A DNA stretch of 64,000 nt from an uncultured Roseibium sp. (lineage in GTDB: Bacteria; Pseudomonadota; Alphaproteobacteria; Rhizobiales; Stappiaceae): contig NZ_OY769915.1 of the NCBI RefSeq assembly GCF_963669205.1, positions 1,586,001-1,650,000 of the forward strand, read 5' to 3'. The notes under the pieces were generated by a model, which made no database searches, had not been told where the DNA came from, and was given only the letters and a program-made list of their open reading frames with translations. Below are positions 1 to 8,219 of the stretch, piece after piece. Position 1 is the first letter of the stretch, and each line of letters begins with the position of its first letter. The translations under genes and the position numbers were made by a program.

Positions 1-1
1 C

Positions 2-496
2 ATTGACGGATTCGCGCACAACAATCTGCTCCGCCGGCTCGACGTTGCATCATCGCGTTACGAGAACGCGCTCGAGCACAATCCGAATGAAGCGCTGTCC
101 TGGCTGTTGCGCAGCGCGCTTTACGCGTTTCAGGATTCTGGCAGCCAGGCGGTGCACGCTGCGGACAAGGCGCGCAAGCTGTCTCCCATCGATCCTTTCA
201 AGTATTTCTATGACTGTTTGAGCGCGACGGCCTATCTGGCGTCCGAAGATTATGAAAAGGCGCTGGATTTTGCCAACAGTTCGCTGGAGCGCAACCAACG
301 TCATCTGTCGACTCTTCGTGCAAAAATTATTGCTCTTCATTTTCTTGATCGGACCGCAGAAGCAAAAACGGTCGCGGATGAATTGCGGCGCAGACAGCCA
401 ACCTTCTCCGTGGAAGGCTACATGAATGCGCACCCGGCGGCCGACTATCAGGTCGGCCAAAACGCAATGCGCGCCTTGCGCGCGGTTGGTTTCTAA
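2..496 (+). CDS. TPR-like protein, 3' end only
   Basis: The gene begins before the window; the frame is open from base 2 to the TAA at 494-496, giving 164 visible codons. The translation is a run of amphipathic helices resembling degenerate tetratricopeptide repeats: Asn-Pro-Asn-Glu-Ala-Leu, then about 35 residues on Leu-Ser-Pro-Ile-Asp-Pro-Phe, then a segment with a Tyr-Glu-Lys-Ala-Leu core. TPR tails of this kind are known on several alphaproteobacterial regulators and nucleotide cyclases, but the N-terminal domain is not visible, so no enzyme function can be assigned. The next gene starts 22 bases downstream on the same strand, so the three genes up to 3805 probably form one transcription unit. 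Confidence 0.7.
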   Translation: MDGFAHNNLLRRLDVASSRYENALEHNPNEALSWLLRSALYAFQDSGSQAVHAADKARKLSPIDPFKYFYDCLSATAYLASEDYEKALDFANSSLERNQRHLSTLRAKIIALHFLDRTAEAKTVADELRRRQPTFSVEGYMNAHPAADYQVGQNAMRALRAVGF

Positions 497-518
497 CGAG
501 GAATTCTAGGGGGTTTAA

Positions 519-1658
519 ATGGCCTATTTCGGCGGCATTGGCGGTATCGGTGGTATCGGCGGTATTGGAGGCATCGGCGGTATCGGCGGTATTGGCGGCA
601 TAGGGGGCATCGGCGGTATCGGCGGAATAGGCCTCAACGCAACCGGTCTCGGCGGTTTCATCGGCGGCGGCGGTGGACTGGACTCCCTGACGATACAGGG
701 GCTGCAGACCAGCGCACAGGCCATTGCCCACGCGGCCGGAGACGGCGCCACCCATCCGTCCCGTGAAATGGACTTCTCGTCGAGCGAGAACCTCGGCAAA
801 TGGGCGGGCTGGGTCCGGGCCTCGCTCTATCTCAGCGATTTCATGAGCGAGCTTTCCTGGGAAACAAGGGACGGCACCAGCTCCGAAGTCACCCTGTCGC
901 ACCGGCCGCACGGCGGCGGTCCCGTGCAACCCTTTTTCTCCGTGGTTCGTCCCGATGGCGACTTGTTCGACAAACAGCTGGATCTGGTGCGGTCCTATAT
1001 GGATCAGCGCCCGGAGCGGACCGCTGAAATCACGTCGCAGCTCGGTTTCCCGACCCCGTATTTTGCAATGATCCTGGGTCTCATCCCCGGCAGAAATGAC
1101 AACACGCTTGAACTGATCACCCTGACGCAGGTCCTGGCTGCGCATGTGGCCATGATCGTGAAACACCATCTTGCGATCCGGCGTCCGGACCGTATCGGAG
1201 CATCGATCCTGCCGATGATCCCGACCCCGGCGCATGGCAGTTTCCCGAGCGCGCATGCGACGGAAGCCTTTGCCGTCGTGCGCATGCTGGAAGGCCTGAT
1301 CGATGCATCCGGCACCCACTACCCGGACAAGGACAAGCGCAAGAACCTGTTGCGCAAACAGGCAGAACGCATTGCGGTCAGCCGCACGGTCGCCGGCGTG
1401 CATTACCCGGTCGACAGCTGGGCCGGAGCATTGCTTGGAAAAATGGTTGGCGAGATCGTCCTGAACAAGTGTGGCGCGCAGACGGAAATGCGCGGACTGA
1501 AATACGAGGCGCACGCGGCGTCCGACTTCATGGTCTCTGACTACGCGCCGGCCAAATGGGGTGCGCACGGGGTCACCGAACTTCAGCTCTGCACGATCGA
1601 CAAGAGCGACCAGTTCGAATGGCTCTGGAAGAAAGCGGTCGATGAGTATGACCTTTAG
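519..1658 (+). CDS. Vanadium haloperoxidase / PAP2-superfamily protein with GGI-repeat N-terminus
   Basis: 379 residues. The three signature motifs of the PAP2/vanadium haloperoxidase superfamily are intact: KX6RP (K215 to R222-P223), PSxH (P243-S244-A245-H246) and SRX5HX3D (S288-R289, H295, D299). In this family the two histidines and the basic residues bind phosphate or vanadate; members are either phosphatases or halide oxidisers, and the sequence alone does not separate the two. The N-terminus is Met-Ala-Tyr-Phe followed by eleven Gly-Gly-Ile triplets and another Gly-rich stretch (residues 5 to about 55). No signal peptide is evident. The ATG is preceded by AGGGGG at about 508-513. The S8 protease gene follows after 17 bases, suggesting co-expression. 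Confidence 0.85.
   Translation: MAYFGGIGGIGGIGGIGGIGGIGGIGGIGGIGGIGGIGLNATGLGGFIGGGGGLDSLTIQGLQTSAQAIAHAAGDGATHPSREMDFSSSENLGKWAGWVRASLYLSDFMSELSWETRDGTSSEVTLSHRPHGGGPVQPFFSVVRPDGDLFDKQLDLVRSYMDQRPERTAEITSQLGFPTPYFAMILGLIPGRNDNTLELITLTQVLAAHVAMIVKHHLAIRRPDRIGASILPMIPTPAHGSFPSAHATEAFAVVRMLEGLIDASGTHYPDKDKRKNLLRKQAERIAVSRTVAGVHYPVDSWAGALLGKMVGEIVLNKCGAQTEMRGLKYEAHAASDFMVSDYAPAKWGAHGVTELQLCTIDKSDQFEWLWKKAVDEYDL
531..629 (+). repeat. In-frame 9-bp tandem repeat coding for (Gly-Gly-Ile)x11
   Basis: Eleven consecutive 9-bp units of the form GGN-GGN-ATH encode Gly-Gly-Ile. Synonymous positions vary between units (GGC, GGT, GGA and GGG; ATT, ATC and ATA), so the protein pattern is kept while the DNA has drifted. 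That argues for selection on the peptide rather than very recent slippage. Confidence 0.95.
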
Positions 1659-1675
1659 GAAGGGACACCTCGAAC

Positions 1676-3805
1676 ATGACCGACTTCACAGCAAACGGCG
1701 GCCAGGACCAGGCCGTCGCACTCCGGAACTATCTCGGACCGTATGAGGCCTGGAACTTCGGCATAGGCAAGCACTACGCCTTTCCTGTCTATCGAAGCAC
1801 GGATGTCCGTTACCTGACGGCCCTGGCCGAGCATCCCGAGCCGAAAAATCCGCATGCGCTTGTGGACGGGGACGCAGGACAGCGCGGCATGTGGCTCCCC
1901 ACAATCTGGGGCAGGACGGACGATGTCTCCTTGAAGTTCTGGCCGATCGTGGTCGAGAACCGGTCCGGCGGCGATATCGCGCCGGACTGCCTGACCCTGA
2001 ATCTGAGTGAAGCCCTGCAGCCGGCAGCCACGACAGACGCCCGTTTCAGAATGGCGTTTCCGGTGGAGGAAACGGCAATGCACCGGCTCGACGGCCGATT
2101 GCCGTCCGGACCCGGCTGGAGCCCGGATCCGAAGGTTCAGGCGGCGGATCTGCAAGGCAGGACGCTCAACATTCTGGCGGTCATCGACGACGGCATTCCG
2201 TTTGCGCACCGGAATTTCCGGACCGCGGACGGAAAACGCAGCCGGCTGGAGTTCTGCTGGCTGCAGTCGGCGCACAGGCGGGACGCCGATGCGACCCCGA
2301 GCGTGCTGTTCGGCCGCGAACTGACCCGCGCAGATATTGAGCAGCTCGTTCAGGCTCATGGCGGTGACGAGGATGCGCTATATGAAGAGGCGGGCGCGTC
2401 CGATCCGCAGTTCGGGTCCGGTGCAGCCATAAGGCGTCTTGCGACCCATGGCGCAAATGTCATGGACATTGCCGCGGGCGCCAACCCGGACAAGGGACGT
2501 CTTCCGCCCGAGGAAACCCGTCTCATTGCCGTGCAGCTTCCCAACACCTACGGTTGGGATACGTCCAGCTTCGGCAAGGACATGTATATGCTGTCCGCCG
2601 TGCACTACATCCTTGAGCGTGCGGAGCGGATTGCGGCAGGCTACGGCGTCCCGGACATTCGCGTGACCATCAACATCAGCTACGGGTTTTCGGCCGGCCG
2701 TCACGACGGCAAGGGGGAACTGGAAGCGGCACTTGACGAACTGGTCGAAAAGCGCCGCCAACTGGGCAGGCCGACGGCGATTGTCATTCCATCGGGAAAC
2801 ACGTTCCTGGATCGCCTCCACGGCGAAATCACGGCCGAAGACCTGGCGTCCGGTGCCTTCGAATTCACCTGGCGCGTTCAACCGAACGACCGGTCATCGA
2901 ATTATCTGGAAATCTGGTTCCCGGATCAGCTCGATCCCGGCGATTTCGGTGTCGAGGTCTCGGGGCCGTTCGGTAAGGTGACGGCAGGCCTCGAACTGAA
3001 ACCGGATCCGGCATACCAGCACGGCGATCCGAGAAGTTTCGAGACCATCCGGACCGGTTCGGGCGATGCCATCGGGCAAATCAGTCTTGACAACCACAGG
3101 CGAAAGGGGCGCTGGCGCGTTCTGATCGCACTGGCTCCGAGCGAACCGCATGACGCTGCCCTTGCGGCGGCGCCTGCCGGGGACTGGAAAGTCACGCTCA
3201 AACGGGGCCCTGCGGCACCTGCCGGCCACGGGCCGATCTATCTTTGGGTGCAAAGGGATATTGACCTGGAGGCATTTCTGACCGGCTCCCGGCAGAGCTA
3301 TCTCCATGATGACGCCTATCGGCTCTTTGACGACAGGGGCACCGGGGACGACACCGACCGGCCCCAAAGCCATGTCAAACGCTTCGGCAGCCTCAATGGC
3401 ATGGCGACGGGCGCGACCACGCTGGTGGTTTCCGGGGCTGTGCCCCGCGTCGGCGCGTTGCCGGGAAGTGCCGAAATAGACGCATCGGTCTTCAGTTCTG
3501 CCGGCAAATCTGGGGTTGGTGATGCAGTCGGCAGAGTTGATTGCGCGGCTCCGGCCGACCGGTCGATCATCAGTCCGGGTATCGTCGCGGCCGGAACGCG
3601 CAGCGGTTCTTATGCGTCTGTACAGGGAACCAGTGTCGCGGCCCCGCTTGTCGCGAGACGATTGTCGGAAGCTTTCGCGACGCATTCCGATGCAGATATC
3701 AAGAATGCGGAAGCGGACAATTATCTTCCGATCTTGAAAAAACTCGAATTACCGGATCATGACGATGATGATCGTGCGCGTTTCGGCAAATTCCTTGTTA
3801 TCTGA
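1676..3805 (+). CDS. S8 (subtilisin-like) serine protease
   Basis: 709 residues. The subtilase triad is readable in order: Asp171 in an AVIDDGI context, His258 in a THGANVMDIAAG context, and Ser653 in GTSVAAPLVAR. The oxyanion Asn lies in the PSGN motif near residue 374. The spacing between His and Ser (about 395 residues) is longer than in minimal subtilisins, so there is a large insert of roughly 200 residues with beta-rich composition between the oxyanion Asn and the Ser. No signal peptide or propeptide is obvious at the N-terminus, so the protein may be cytoplasmic or exported by another route. It sits directly downstream of the PAP2 gene (17-bp gap, GGAAGGGA ribosome site) and is closed by a terminator at 3833. 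Confidence 0.9.
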   Translation: MTDFTANGGQDQAVALRNYLGPYEAWNFGIGKHYAFPVYRSTDVRYLTALAEHPEPKNPHALVDGDAGQRGMWLPTIWGRTDDVSLKFWPIVVENRSGGDIAPDCLTLNLSEALQPAATTDARFRMAFPVEETAMHRLDGRLPSGPGWSPDPKVQAADLQGRTLNILAVIDDGIPFAHRNFRTADGKRSRLEFCWLQSAHRRDADATPSVLFGRELTRADIEQLVQAHGGDEDALYEEAGASDPQFGSGAAIRRLATHGANVMDIAAGANPDKGRLPPEETRLIAVQLPNTYGWDTSSFGKDMYMLSAVHYILERAERIAAGYGVPDIRVTINISYGFSAGRHDGKGELEAALDELVEKRRQLGRPTAIVIPSGNTFLDRLHGEITAEDLASGAFEFTWRVQPNDRSSNYLEIWFPDQLDPGDFGVEVSGPFGKVTAGLELKPDPAYQHGDPRSFETIRTGSGDAIGQISLDNHRRKGRWRVLIALAPSEPHDAALAAAPAGDWKVTLKRGPAAPAGHGPIYLWVQRDIDLEAFLTGSRQSYLHDDAYRLFDDRGTGDDTDRPQSHVKRFGSLNGMATGATTLVVSGAVPRVGALPGSAEIDASVFSSAGKSGVGDAVGRVDCAAPADRSIISPGIVAAGTRSGSYASVQGTSVAAPLVARRLSEAFATHSDADIKNAEADNYLPILKKLELPDHDDDDRARFGKFLVI

Positions 3806-3832
3806 ACAGATAAATTTACCAAGTTTACTGTC

Positions 3833-3862
3833 AGGCCCGGTTTTGACCGGGCCTTTCTTTTT
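3833..3862 (+). terminator. Rho-independent terminator after the S8 protease gene
   Basis: Perfect 8-bp stem AGGCCCGG/CCGGGCCT with loop TTTTGA, followed by a T-rich run (TTCTTTTT). It lies 28 bp past the protease stop codon. Confidence 0.9.
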
Positions 3863-4057
3863 GCAGTGTGCTGAATTCACGCTTTTCTCACGCGCGTGAG
3901 CGCCATGAATATTGTACAAAAATCTCATCAACGACGCACTCAAGTGGGGATCTGAGCGGATCGGGAAGACTGCGTTGATGCGGGCCGGTAGGGGCGGTTC
4001 CGCACGGGGAAAAGAGGGATCGCGGGATCGCTTGGCTCCCTGTCACGCAAGTTCACG
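3863..4057. promoter_or_regulatory. Intergenic region with a 14-bp palindrome, possible operator
   Basis: No gene is seen here. Bases 3887-3900 read CTCACGCGCGTGAG, a perfect 14-bp palindrome of the kind bound by dimeric repressors. It may control the gene at 4239 if the promoter lies upstream of the double-hairpin repeat. No -35/-10 pair could be assigned with confidence. Confidence 0.35.
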
Positions 4058-4224
4058 CTAGTGCGGTGAATTTGAAGTTCGCATCATTGCTGCAGCAGTC
4101 TCCGAAGCGAACTTCAAATTCGTAAACCGCACTAGAAACATAGACTTGCTAGTCACCTTCTTGAATCTGAAGTTCGTTCGAAGCCCGCTGCAAAATGAAT
4201 CGAACTTCAGATTCAGGTGACTAG
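4058..4224 (+). repeat. 167-bp double-hairpin repeat, copy A
   Basis: Two hairpins bounded by CTAG are separated by 13 bp. Hairpin 1 (4058-4135) pairs a 25-nt left arm with a 29-nt right arm (a 4-nt bulge) around a 24-nt loop. Hairpin 2 (4149-4224) has CTAGTCACC...GGTGACTAG outer arms. Both arms share a core close to GAATYTGAAGTTCG. The whole unit recurs in inverted orientation at 31525-31691 with 3 base differences by eye. There is no transposase inside, so this resembles a MITE or a paired palindromic (BIME-like) element. It ends 15 bp before the start codon of the next gene. Confidence 0.9.
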
Positions 4225-4238
4225 CTTAGGAGGTAGCC

Positions 4239-5138
4239 ATGTACGCCGATATCCTGGAAGCGACAGTCCTGAACAACACGCGCTATGAAAAGGATCCGAA
4301 CAGATGCCTTGCCTATCATGTTCTTGACGACACGCGGATGCCGCTGACGCAGGAACAGGTCGCCGCTCACTGGTCGGCGTCAGGCAAGGGTGAGGACACG
4401 CATCCGATCCGGATCAACCGGTCTCCCCTGCGTGTCTGCGCCTGCGGAGATGCCTGGATCAACGTCGTGATCGAGGTCTCCCGGTACCTTGGCTACAACA
4501 AGACCTTTTTCGACATTCTGGAAGGCTACTACCAGACGGCAAGCTCCGCCTGGCCGGGTCACAGTTTCGAGGATGTCGTGGCGGAAAAGCCCTTCCGCGT
4601 CCATGTCGACAGGGGTGTTTACGATTATCTTGTCTTTTCGGGCGGCGGCGATGAGGTTCTCGGCGGCTGTGCGCTGACGAGGCTGCTCAAGGACAGGAGC
4701 GCCGGGCTCGGGTCCGACGATCCGGAGGATTTCCTCCAGATGGAGAAGCTGGAAGACATCCTGGCAAGGCTGAAAAGCGGCTATGTCGAGATTGCACGCT
4801 ACCTGCACACGAAAGCACCGCGCACGCAGCTTCTCGTGCACGGCTACGACTACCCCGTGGCCCATAGCGACGGACCGTGGTTCGGCCGCCCGTTCATCAA
4901 GCGCAATTTCCGCTTCGAGGCCGACCGGGACCTGATCCACGCCATCCTCGCCTATCTTGTCGACCGGTTCTACGAGTTCCTGAACGAGATCGATGACGCC
5001 CATCCGAACGTGACGGTGGTCGATATCCGCAACGTGGTGCGCGGGCGCTGGACGGACGAATTTCATCCCGATCTGGATGCGTCCAAGGACATTGCGGGCT
5101 TTTACCGCAACCTGATCGATGGATATCCCATCGTCTGA
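4239..5138 (+). CDS. SGNH/GDSL-like protein with altered catalytic motifs
   Basis: 299 residues, start supported by AGGAGG 7 bp upstream. Blocks resembling an SGNH hydrolase of the GDSW type are present in order: a GDAW motif at residues 70-73 where the nucleophile Ser is replaced by Ala72; an SGGGDEVLGG segment near residues 135-144 where the usual GND reads GDE; and a C-terminal DEFHP that matches the Asp-x-x-His block. If the alignment is right, the Ser nucleophile is missing and the Asn is changed, so the protein is either a pseudo-enzyme or uses other residues. No signal peptide or membrane segment is seen. The gene is isolated, with a repeat immediately upstream and a terminator and tRNA downstream. 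Function unknown; the family call is an inference from motif order. Confidence 0.55.
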   Translation: MYADILEATVLNNTRYEKDPNRCLAYHVLDDTRMPLTQEQVAAHWSASGKGEDTHPIRINRSPLRVCACGDAWINVVIEVSRYLGYNKTFFDILEGYYQTASSAWPGHSFEDVVAEKPFRVHVDRGVYDYLVFSGGGDEVLGGCALTRLLKDRSAGLGSDDPEDFLQMEKLEDILARLKSGYVEIARYLHTKAPRTQLLVHGYDYPVAHSDGPWFGRPFIKRNFRFEADRDLIHAILAYLVDRFYEFLNEIDDAHPNVTVVDIRNVVRGRWTDEFHPDLDASKDIAGFYRNLIDGYPIV

Positions 5139-5268
5139 CGTTTCAGAGCCCTTTTGAAGGAAGAGGGCGCTGGTTTCGCGGGCAACCGCACAATCCCTTT
5201 TTGCCGACGGGCCATCCGGCCCCGACGCGCCAGACCTTTGACCATACATTGCTTTTTAGTTCTATTCG

Positions 5269-5301
5269 GTGGCGGAGATTTTCTCCGCCACTTATTTTTT
5301 T
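5269..5301 (+). terminator. Rho-independent terminator
   Basis: A 10-bp stem GTGGCGGAGA/TCTCCGCCAC with a 3-nt loop is followed by TTATTTTTTT on the plus strand. It lies 130 bp past the SGNH-like gene and also stands tail-to-tail with the tRNA on the other strand. Confidence 0.85.
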
Positions 5302-5343
5302 GGGGACGGGTACGGAGAAAGTGCAGTTCGGTCTGCCAAGGAA

Positions 5344-5418
5344 GTGGAGCGGGTGAAGGGAATCGAACCCTCGTCTTAAGCTTGGGAAGCTCCTGCTCTA
5401 CCATTGAGCTACACCCGC
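5344..5418 (-). tRNA. tRNA-Gly (anticodon CCC)
   Basis: Read on the minus strand, a 7-bp acceptor stem GCGGGTG/CACCCGC, a D arm GCTC-AATGGTA-GAGC, an anticodon loop TTCCCAA (anticodon CCC), and a T arm with the GGTTCGATTCC box form a complete cloverleaf. The CCA end is encoded (5344-5346). The base pair at the top of the anticodon stem is weak (G-A, then G-T). It closely resembles the Escherichia coli tRNA-Gly(CCC) from memory. Confidence 0.95.
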
Positions 5419-5575
5419 GTGGTCCTTTCCGATTACTGATCCGGTAAAGCAAAACTGTCAAGTTCGGAACTTTGCCTTTCCGGCCGTCCGGCATCTTGCG
5501 CTGCGGTGCAAAAATCGCCATGGTCGCGCCGGCGCGCAAGCGCTTCGGTTCACGGACAAACTCCAGGTCGGATAC

Positions 5576-6367
5576 ATGCGAAATCAGGTCAAGGCGCTGG
5601 TCACCTCGCGCAATTGGGAATTCTGCATCATCGGGATCATCATGCTGAACGCGGTGACGCTCGGCCTGGAGACAAGTCCCTGGATGATGGACAGGTTCGG
5701 CACGCTGCTCATAACGATCGACCGGATCATCCTCGGCATTTTCGTGGTCGAACTGTTGCTGCGCCTCTACGCGCACGGCCTGAAATTCTTCAAGGACCCG
5801 TGGAGCCTGTTCGATTTTGCCATTGTCGGCATTGCGCTTGTCCCCTCGACCGGCCCGATGTCGGTGCTCCGCTCGCTGCGCATTCTGCGTGTGCTGCGCC
5901 TGATCTCCGTCGTGCCGTCCCTCAGGCGCGTGATCGGTGGGCTGATCGCCGCGCTGCCGGGCATGGGCTCGATCGTCGTTCTGATGGCGCTGGTGTTCTA
6001 TGTGTTCGCCGTGATGGCGACGAAACTGTTCGGAGAGACCTTCCCGGACTGGTTCGGCGACCTCGGCGCTTCGCTCTATACGCTCTTCCAGATCATGACG
6101 CTGGAGAGCTGGTCCATGGGCATCGTCCGGCCCGTCATGGAGGTCTATCCGCTTTCCTGGCTGTTCTTCGTGCCCTTCATCCTGTGCACCGCCTTCACGG
6201 TCCTGAACCTCTTCATCGGTATCATCGTCTCCGCCATGCAGGAGGAGCACGAGGCGGAGGCCGATGCCAACCGGCAGGCAATCCATGACGACACCGGCCT
6301 GATCCTGGAAGAGGTCAAGGCGCTGCGCGCGGAGCTGAAGGAGCTGCGCATGAAGGTTGCCGATTGA
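5576..6367 (+). CDS. Bacterial voltage-gated sodium channel (NaChBac/NavAb type)
   Basis: 263 residues with six predicted membrane segments. S4 (about residues 98-122) has the arginine ladder LRSLRILRVLRLISVVPSLRR. The pore loop carries the selectivity filter T175-L-E-S-W-S-M181, the same TLESWSM filter known from the homotetrameric channels NavAb and NaChBac, where the Glu ring selects sodium. A short acidic then charged C-terminal helix (from about residue 225) fits the coiled-coil that assembles the tetramer. Such channels are common in marine and alkaliphilic bacteria and are linked to motility, pH and sodium homeostasis. It is a single gene between tRNA-Gly and a gamma-glutamyltransferase. 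Confidence 0.95.
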   Translation: MRNQVKALVTSRNWEFCIIGIIMLNAVTLGLETSPWMMDRFGTLLITIDRIILGIFVVELLLRLYAHGLKFFKDPWSLFDFAIVGIALVPSTGPMSVLRSLRILRVLRLISVVPSLRRVIGGLIAALPGMGSIVVLMALVFYVFAVMATKLFGETFPDWFGDLGASLYTLFQIMTLESWSMGIVRPVMEVYPLSWLFFVPFILCTAFTVLNLFIGIIVSAMQEEHEAEADANRQAIHDDTGLILEEVKALRAELKELRMKVAD

Positions 6368-6429
6368 CGGGCCGGATGCGCGGGTCCGTCAGGCTTGCGT
6401 TTCCGGCAGCCGCATGATTTGACCGTGAT

Positions 6430-7896
6430 ATGTCAATGAGTTCGCACGACACACCGAAAGGCAGCATAGCGGCCGGGCATCAGCTGACCGCGGAGGCGGG
6501 CGCACAAATGCTGCGCGATGGCGGCAACGCGGTCGATGCGGCGATCGCCGCGCTGGCGATGTCCTGCGTGTGCGAACCGGTGCTGGCCTCTCCCGGCGGC
6601 GGCGGCTTCGCCATGATCCGCAGCGGGGAAACCGGCAAGACCACCTTGCTCGATTTCTTTCCGCAAACGCCCCGGCAAAAACGCAGCGGCTCCTCCGAAG
6701 GCTTTCACAGCATCACCGCCGATTTCGGCTCGGCGACGCAGGTGTTTCACATCGGACCGGCCACCGTCGCCGCGCCGGGATTTCTGGCGGGTCTGTCGGC
6801 GCTGCACCGGCAAGGCGGCTCGCTGCCCAAGGCAGATCTGTTTTCGCCTGCAATCGGGGCGGCCAGAGCGGGTCACATCGTCACCCGGTACCAGCACTAC
6901 CTGTCAACGGTGGTGCGCCCGATCCTGACCGCGACCGAAGCCGCCCGGGCCCTCTATGCGCCGGCAGGCGATCTGCCCGCAGCCGGGTCGCTGTTCCGCA
7001 ACCCCGGCCTTGCCGACATGTATGAGGAACTGGCCCGGAAAGACTGGCTCCGGACCGGGATCGCCGGCCAGATCCTGAAAGAGCAGGAGGCCGGGGGACA
7101 CCTGACGCGTGCGGACCTTGAAAACTACCGGGTGGAACCGCGCGAACCCCTGTCCCTCAGGCTCGGGGCGGCGACCGTCCATCTCAACGCACCGCCTGCC
7201 GCCGGCGGCGTGCTGATCCGGTATGCCCTCGGGCTCCTTGAAGGCAGCGGCAGGACCGCCTTTGCCGGTGCGCTTGAAGCGGCGGACAGGGCAAGACTGG
7301 CGGCGCGCGGTGATCTGACGTCCCTACTGGACCGTCCGGTGCGCCAGCAGGGAACAACCCACATCTCAGTTGTCGATGCAGACGGCAATGCCTGTTCGGT
7401 CACCGTCTCCAACGGCACCGGCAACGGCGAGATCGTCGGCGGCTACGGCTTCATGCTGAACAACATTCTCGGCGAAGAGGACGTCAATCCGCACGGGTCG
7501 GCGGAGTGGCCGGCAGACCAGCGGCTTGCATCCATGATGTGCCCGGCGCTGATCGACATGCCGGACGGACGTCTCATCGCCCTCGGCTCGGGCGGCTCCA
7601 GCCGGATCCGCTCGGCTGTCTTCCAGGTCGTTGCACGCCTGTGCCTCGACAAGGCGTCGCTTGAAGACGCCGTGCGCGCCTCGCGGCTGCATGTCGAAAA
7701 CGGTCATCTTGACCTGGAGCTGCCCGGTGCCGAAGCTGATGTTGCCCCGTTGACAGATCTTTTTCCCGATCATCGCCTCTGGCCGGAGAAGAACATGTTC
7801 TTCGGCGGCGTGCATGCCGTCAGCACCGATCGCCGCGGCACATTTTCCGGCATCGGCGACAGCCGCAGGGAAGGGGCCGCGGTGATTGTCGCGTGA
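6430..7896 (+). CDS. Gamma-glutamyltransferase family protein
   Basis: 488 residues, somewhat shorter than typical GGT (about 530-580). The N-terminal half has the family block GGNAVDAAIA and PGGGGFAMI. The autoprocessing Thr is conserved: the TTHISVVDADGN motif places the new N-terminal nucleophile at Thr309, splitting the protein into subunits of about 308 and 180 residues. GSGGSSRIRS near residue 390 matches the oxyanion region. GGT enzymes cleave glutathione and other gamma-glutamyl amides in the periplasm, but no clear signal peptide is seen here, so this may be a cytoplasmic acylase-like member. Start at ATG 6430; another ATG lies 6 bp downstream. No operon partner is evident. Confidence 0.88.
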   Translation: MSMSSHDTPKGSIAAGHQLTAEAGAQMLRDGGNAVDAAIAALAMSCVCEPVLASPGGGGFAMIRSGETGKTTLLDFFPQTPRQKRSGSSEGFHSITADFGSATQVFHIGPATVAAPGFLAGLSALHRQGGSLPKADLFSPAIGAARAGHIVTRYQHYLSTVVRPILTATEAARALYAPAGDLPAAGSLFRNPGLADMYEELARKDWLRTGIAGQILKEQEAGGHLTRADLENYRVEPREPLSLRLGAATVHLNAPPAAGGVLIRYALGLLEGSGRTAFAGALEAADRARLAARGDLTSLLDRPVRQQGTTHISVVDADGNACSVTVSNGTGNGEIVGGYGFMLNNILGEEDVNPHGSAEWPADQRLASMMCPALIDMPDGRLIALGSGGSSRIRSAVFQVVARLCLDKASLEDAVRASRLHVENGHLDLELPGAEADVAPLTDLFPDHRLWPEKNMFFGGVHAVSTDRRGTFSGIGDSRREGAAVIVA

Positions 7897-8041
7897 GGAA
7901 AGGCAGGAAGGCGATGGAGTTCCGGCGCGACCCGCGAACGAGACCTGTTTGACCTCGCCTCAAACGTCAGCCTCATCCTGAGGAAGCGGGTCAAGTACCA
8001 GGAGAATAAAGGTGAGGCACCTACGCTATCCGACCACCCCG

Positions 8042-8191
8042 GTGTCACCCCGGACAAGCGGGAGCGCAGATCCGGGGCCTACGCGCCTGTCGGCTTGCCG
8101 CATCGGTTGATTGCGTTCGCTTCTCCGCGTCCGTTCGCAGGCTCTGGAAACGAGTGGGTCCCGGATCTCCGCTGCGCTGCGTCCGGGATTG
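8042..8191. repeat. Intergenic inverted repeat, left part, interrupted by IS110
   Basis: Segments at about 8042-8077 (GTCACCCCGGACAAGC...) and 8157-8191 (...CGTCCGGGAT) are inverted relatives and match the repeat seen intact at 9573-9712. The right flank (GACGAAGGCGGGGCTGG) is found only after the IS110 element, at 9347. A related hairpin half, CCTCATCCTGAGGAAGCGGG, lies at 7972-7991. The stretch 7897-8189 holds no gene. Confidence 0.75.
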
Positions 8192-8219
8192 TTTCTGCTT
8201 TTTGTTGTATTTTTGTAGG

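Noticed and set aside
327..1568. Long minus-strand open frame opposite the TPR and PAP2 genes, with Pro-Met-Pro-Pro-Ile repeats
   Set aside because: It is the antisense of the GGI repeat and of an intact PAP2 gene with catalytic motifs; no ribosome site.
5344..5418. Genomic island inserted at tRNA-Gly
   Set aside because: No integrase, no duplicated tRNA 3' end and no change in composition next to the tRNA.
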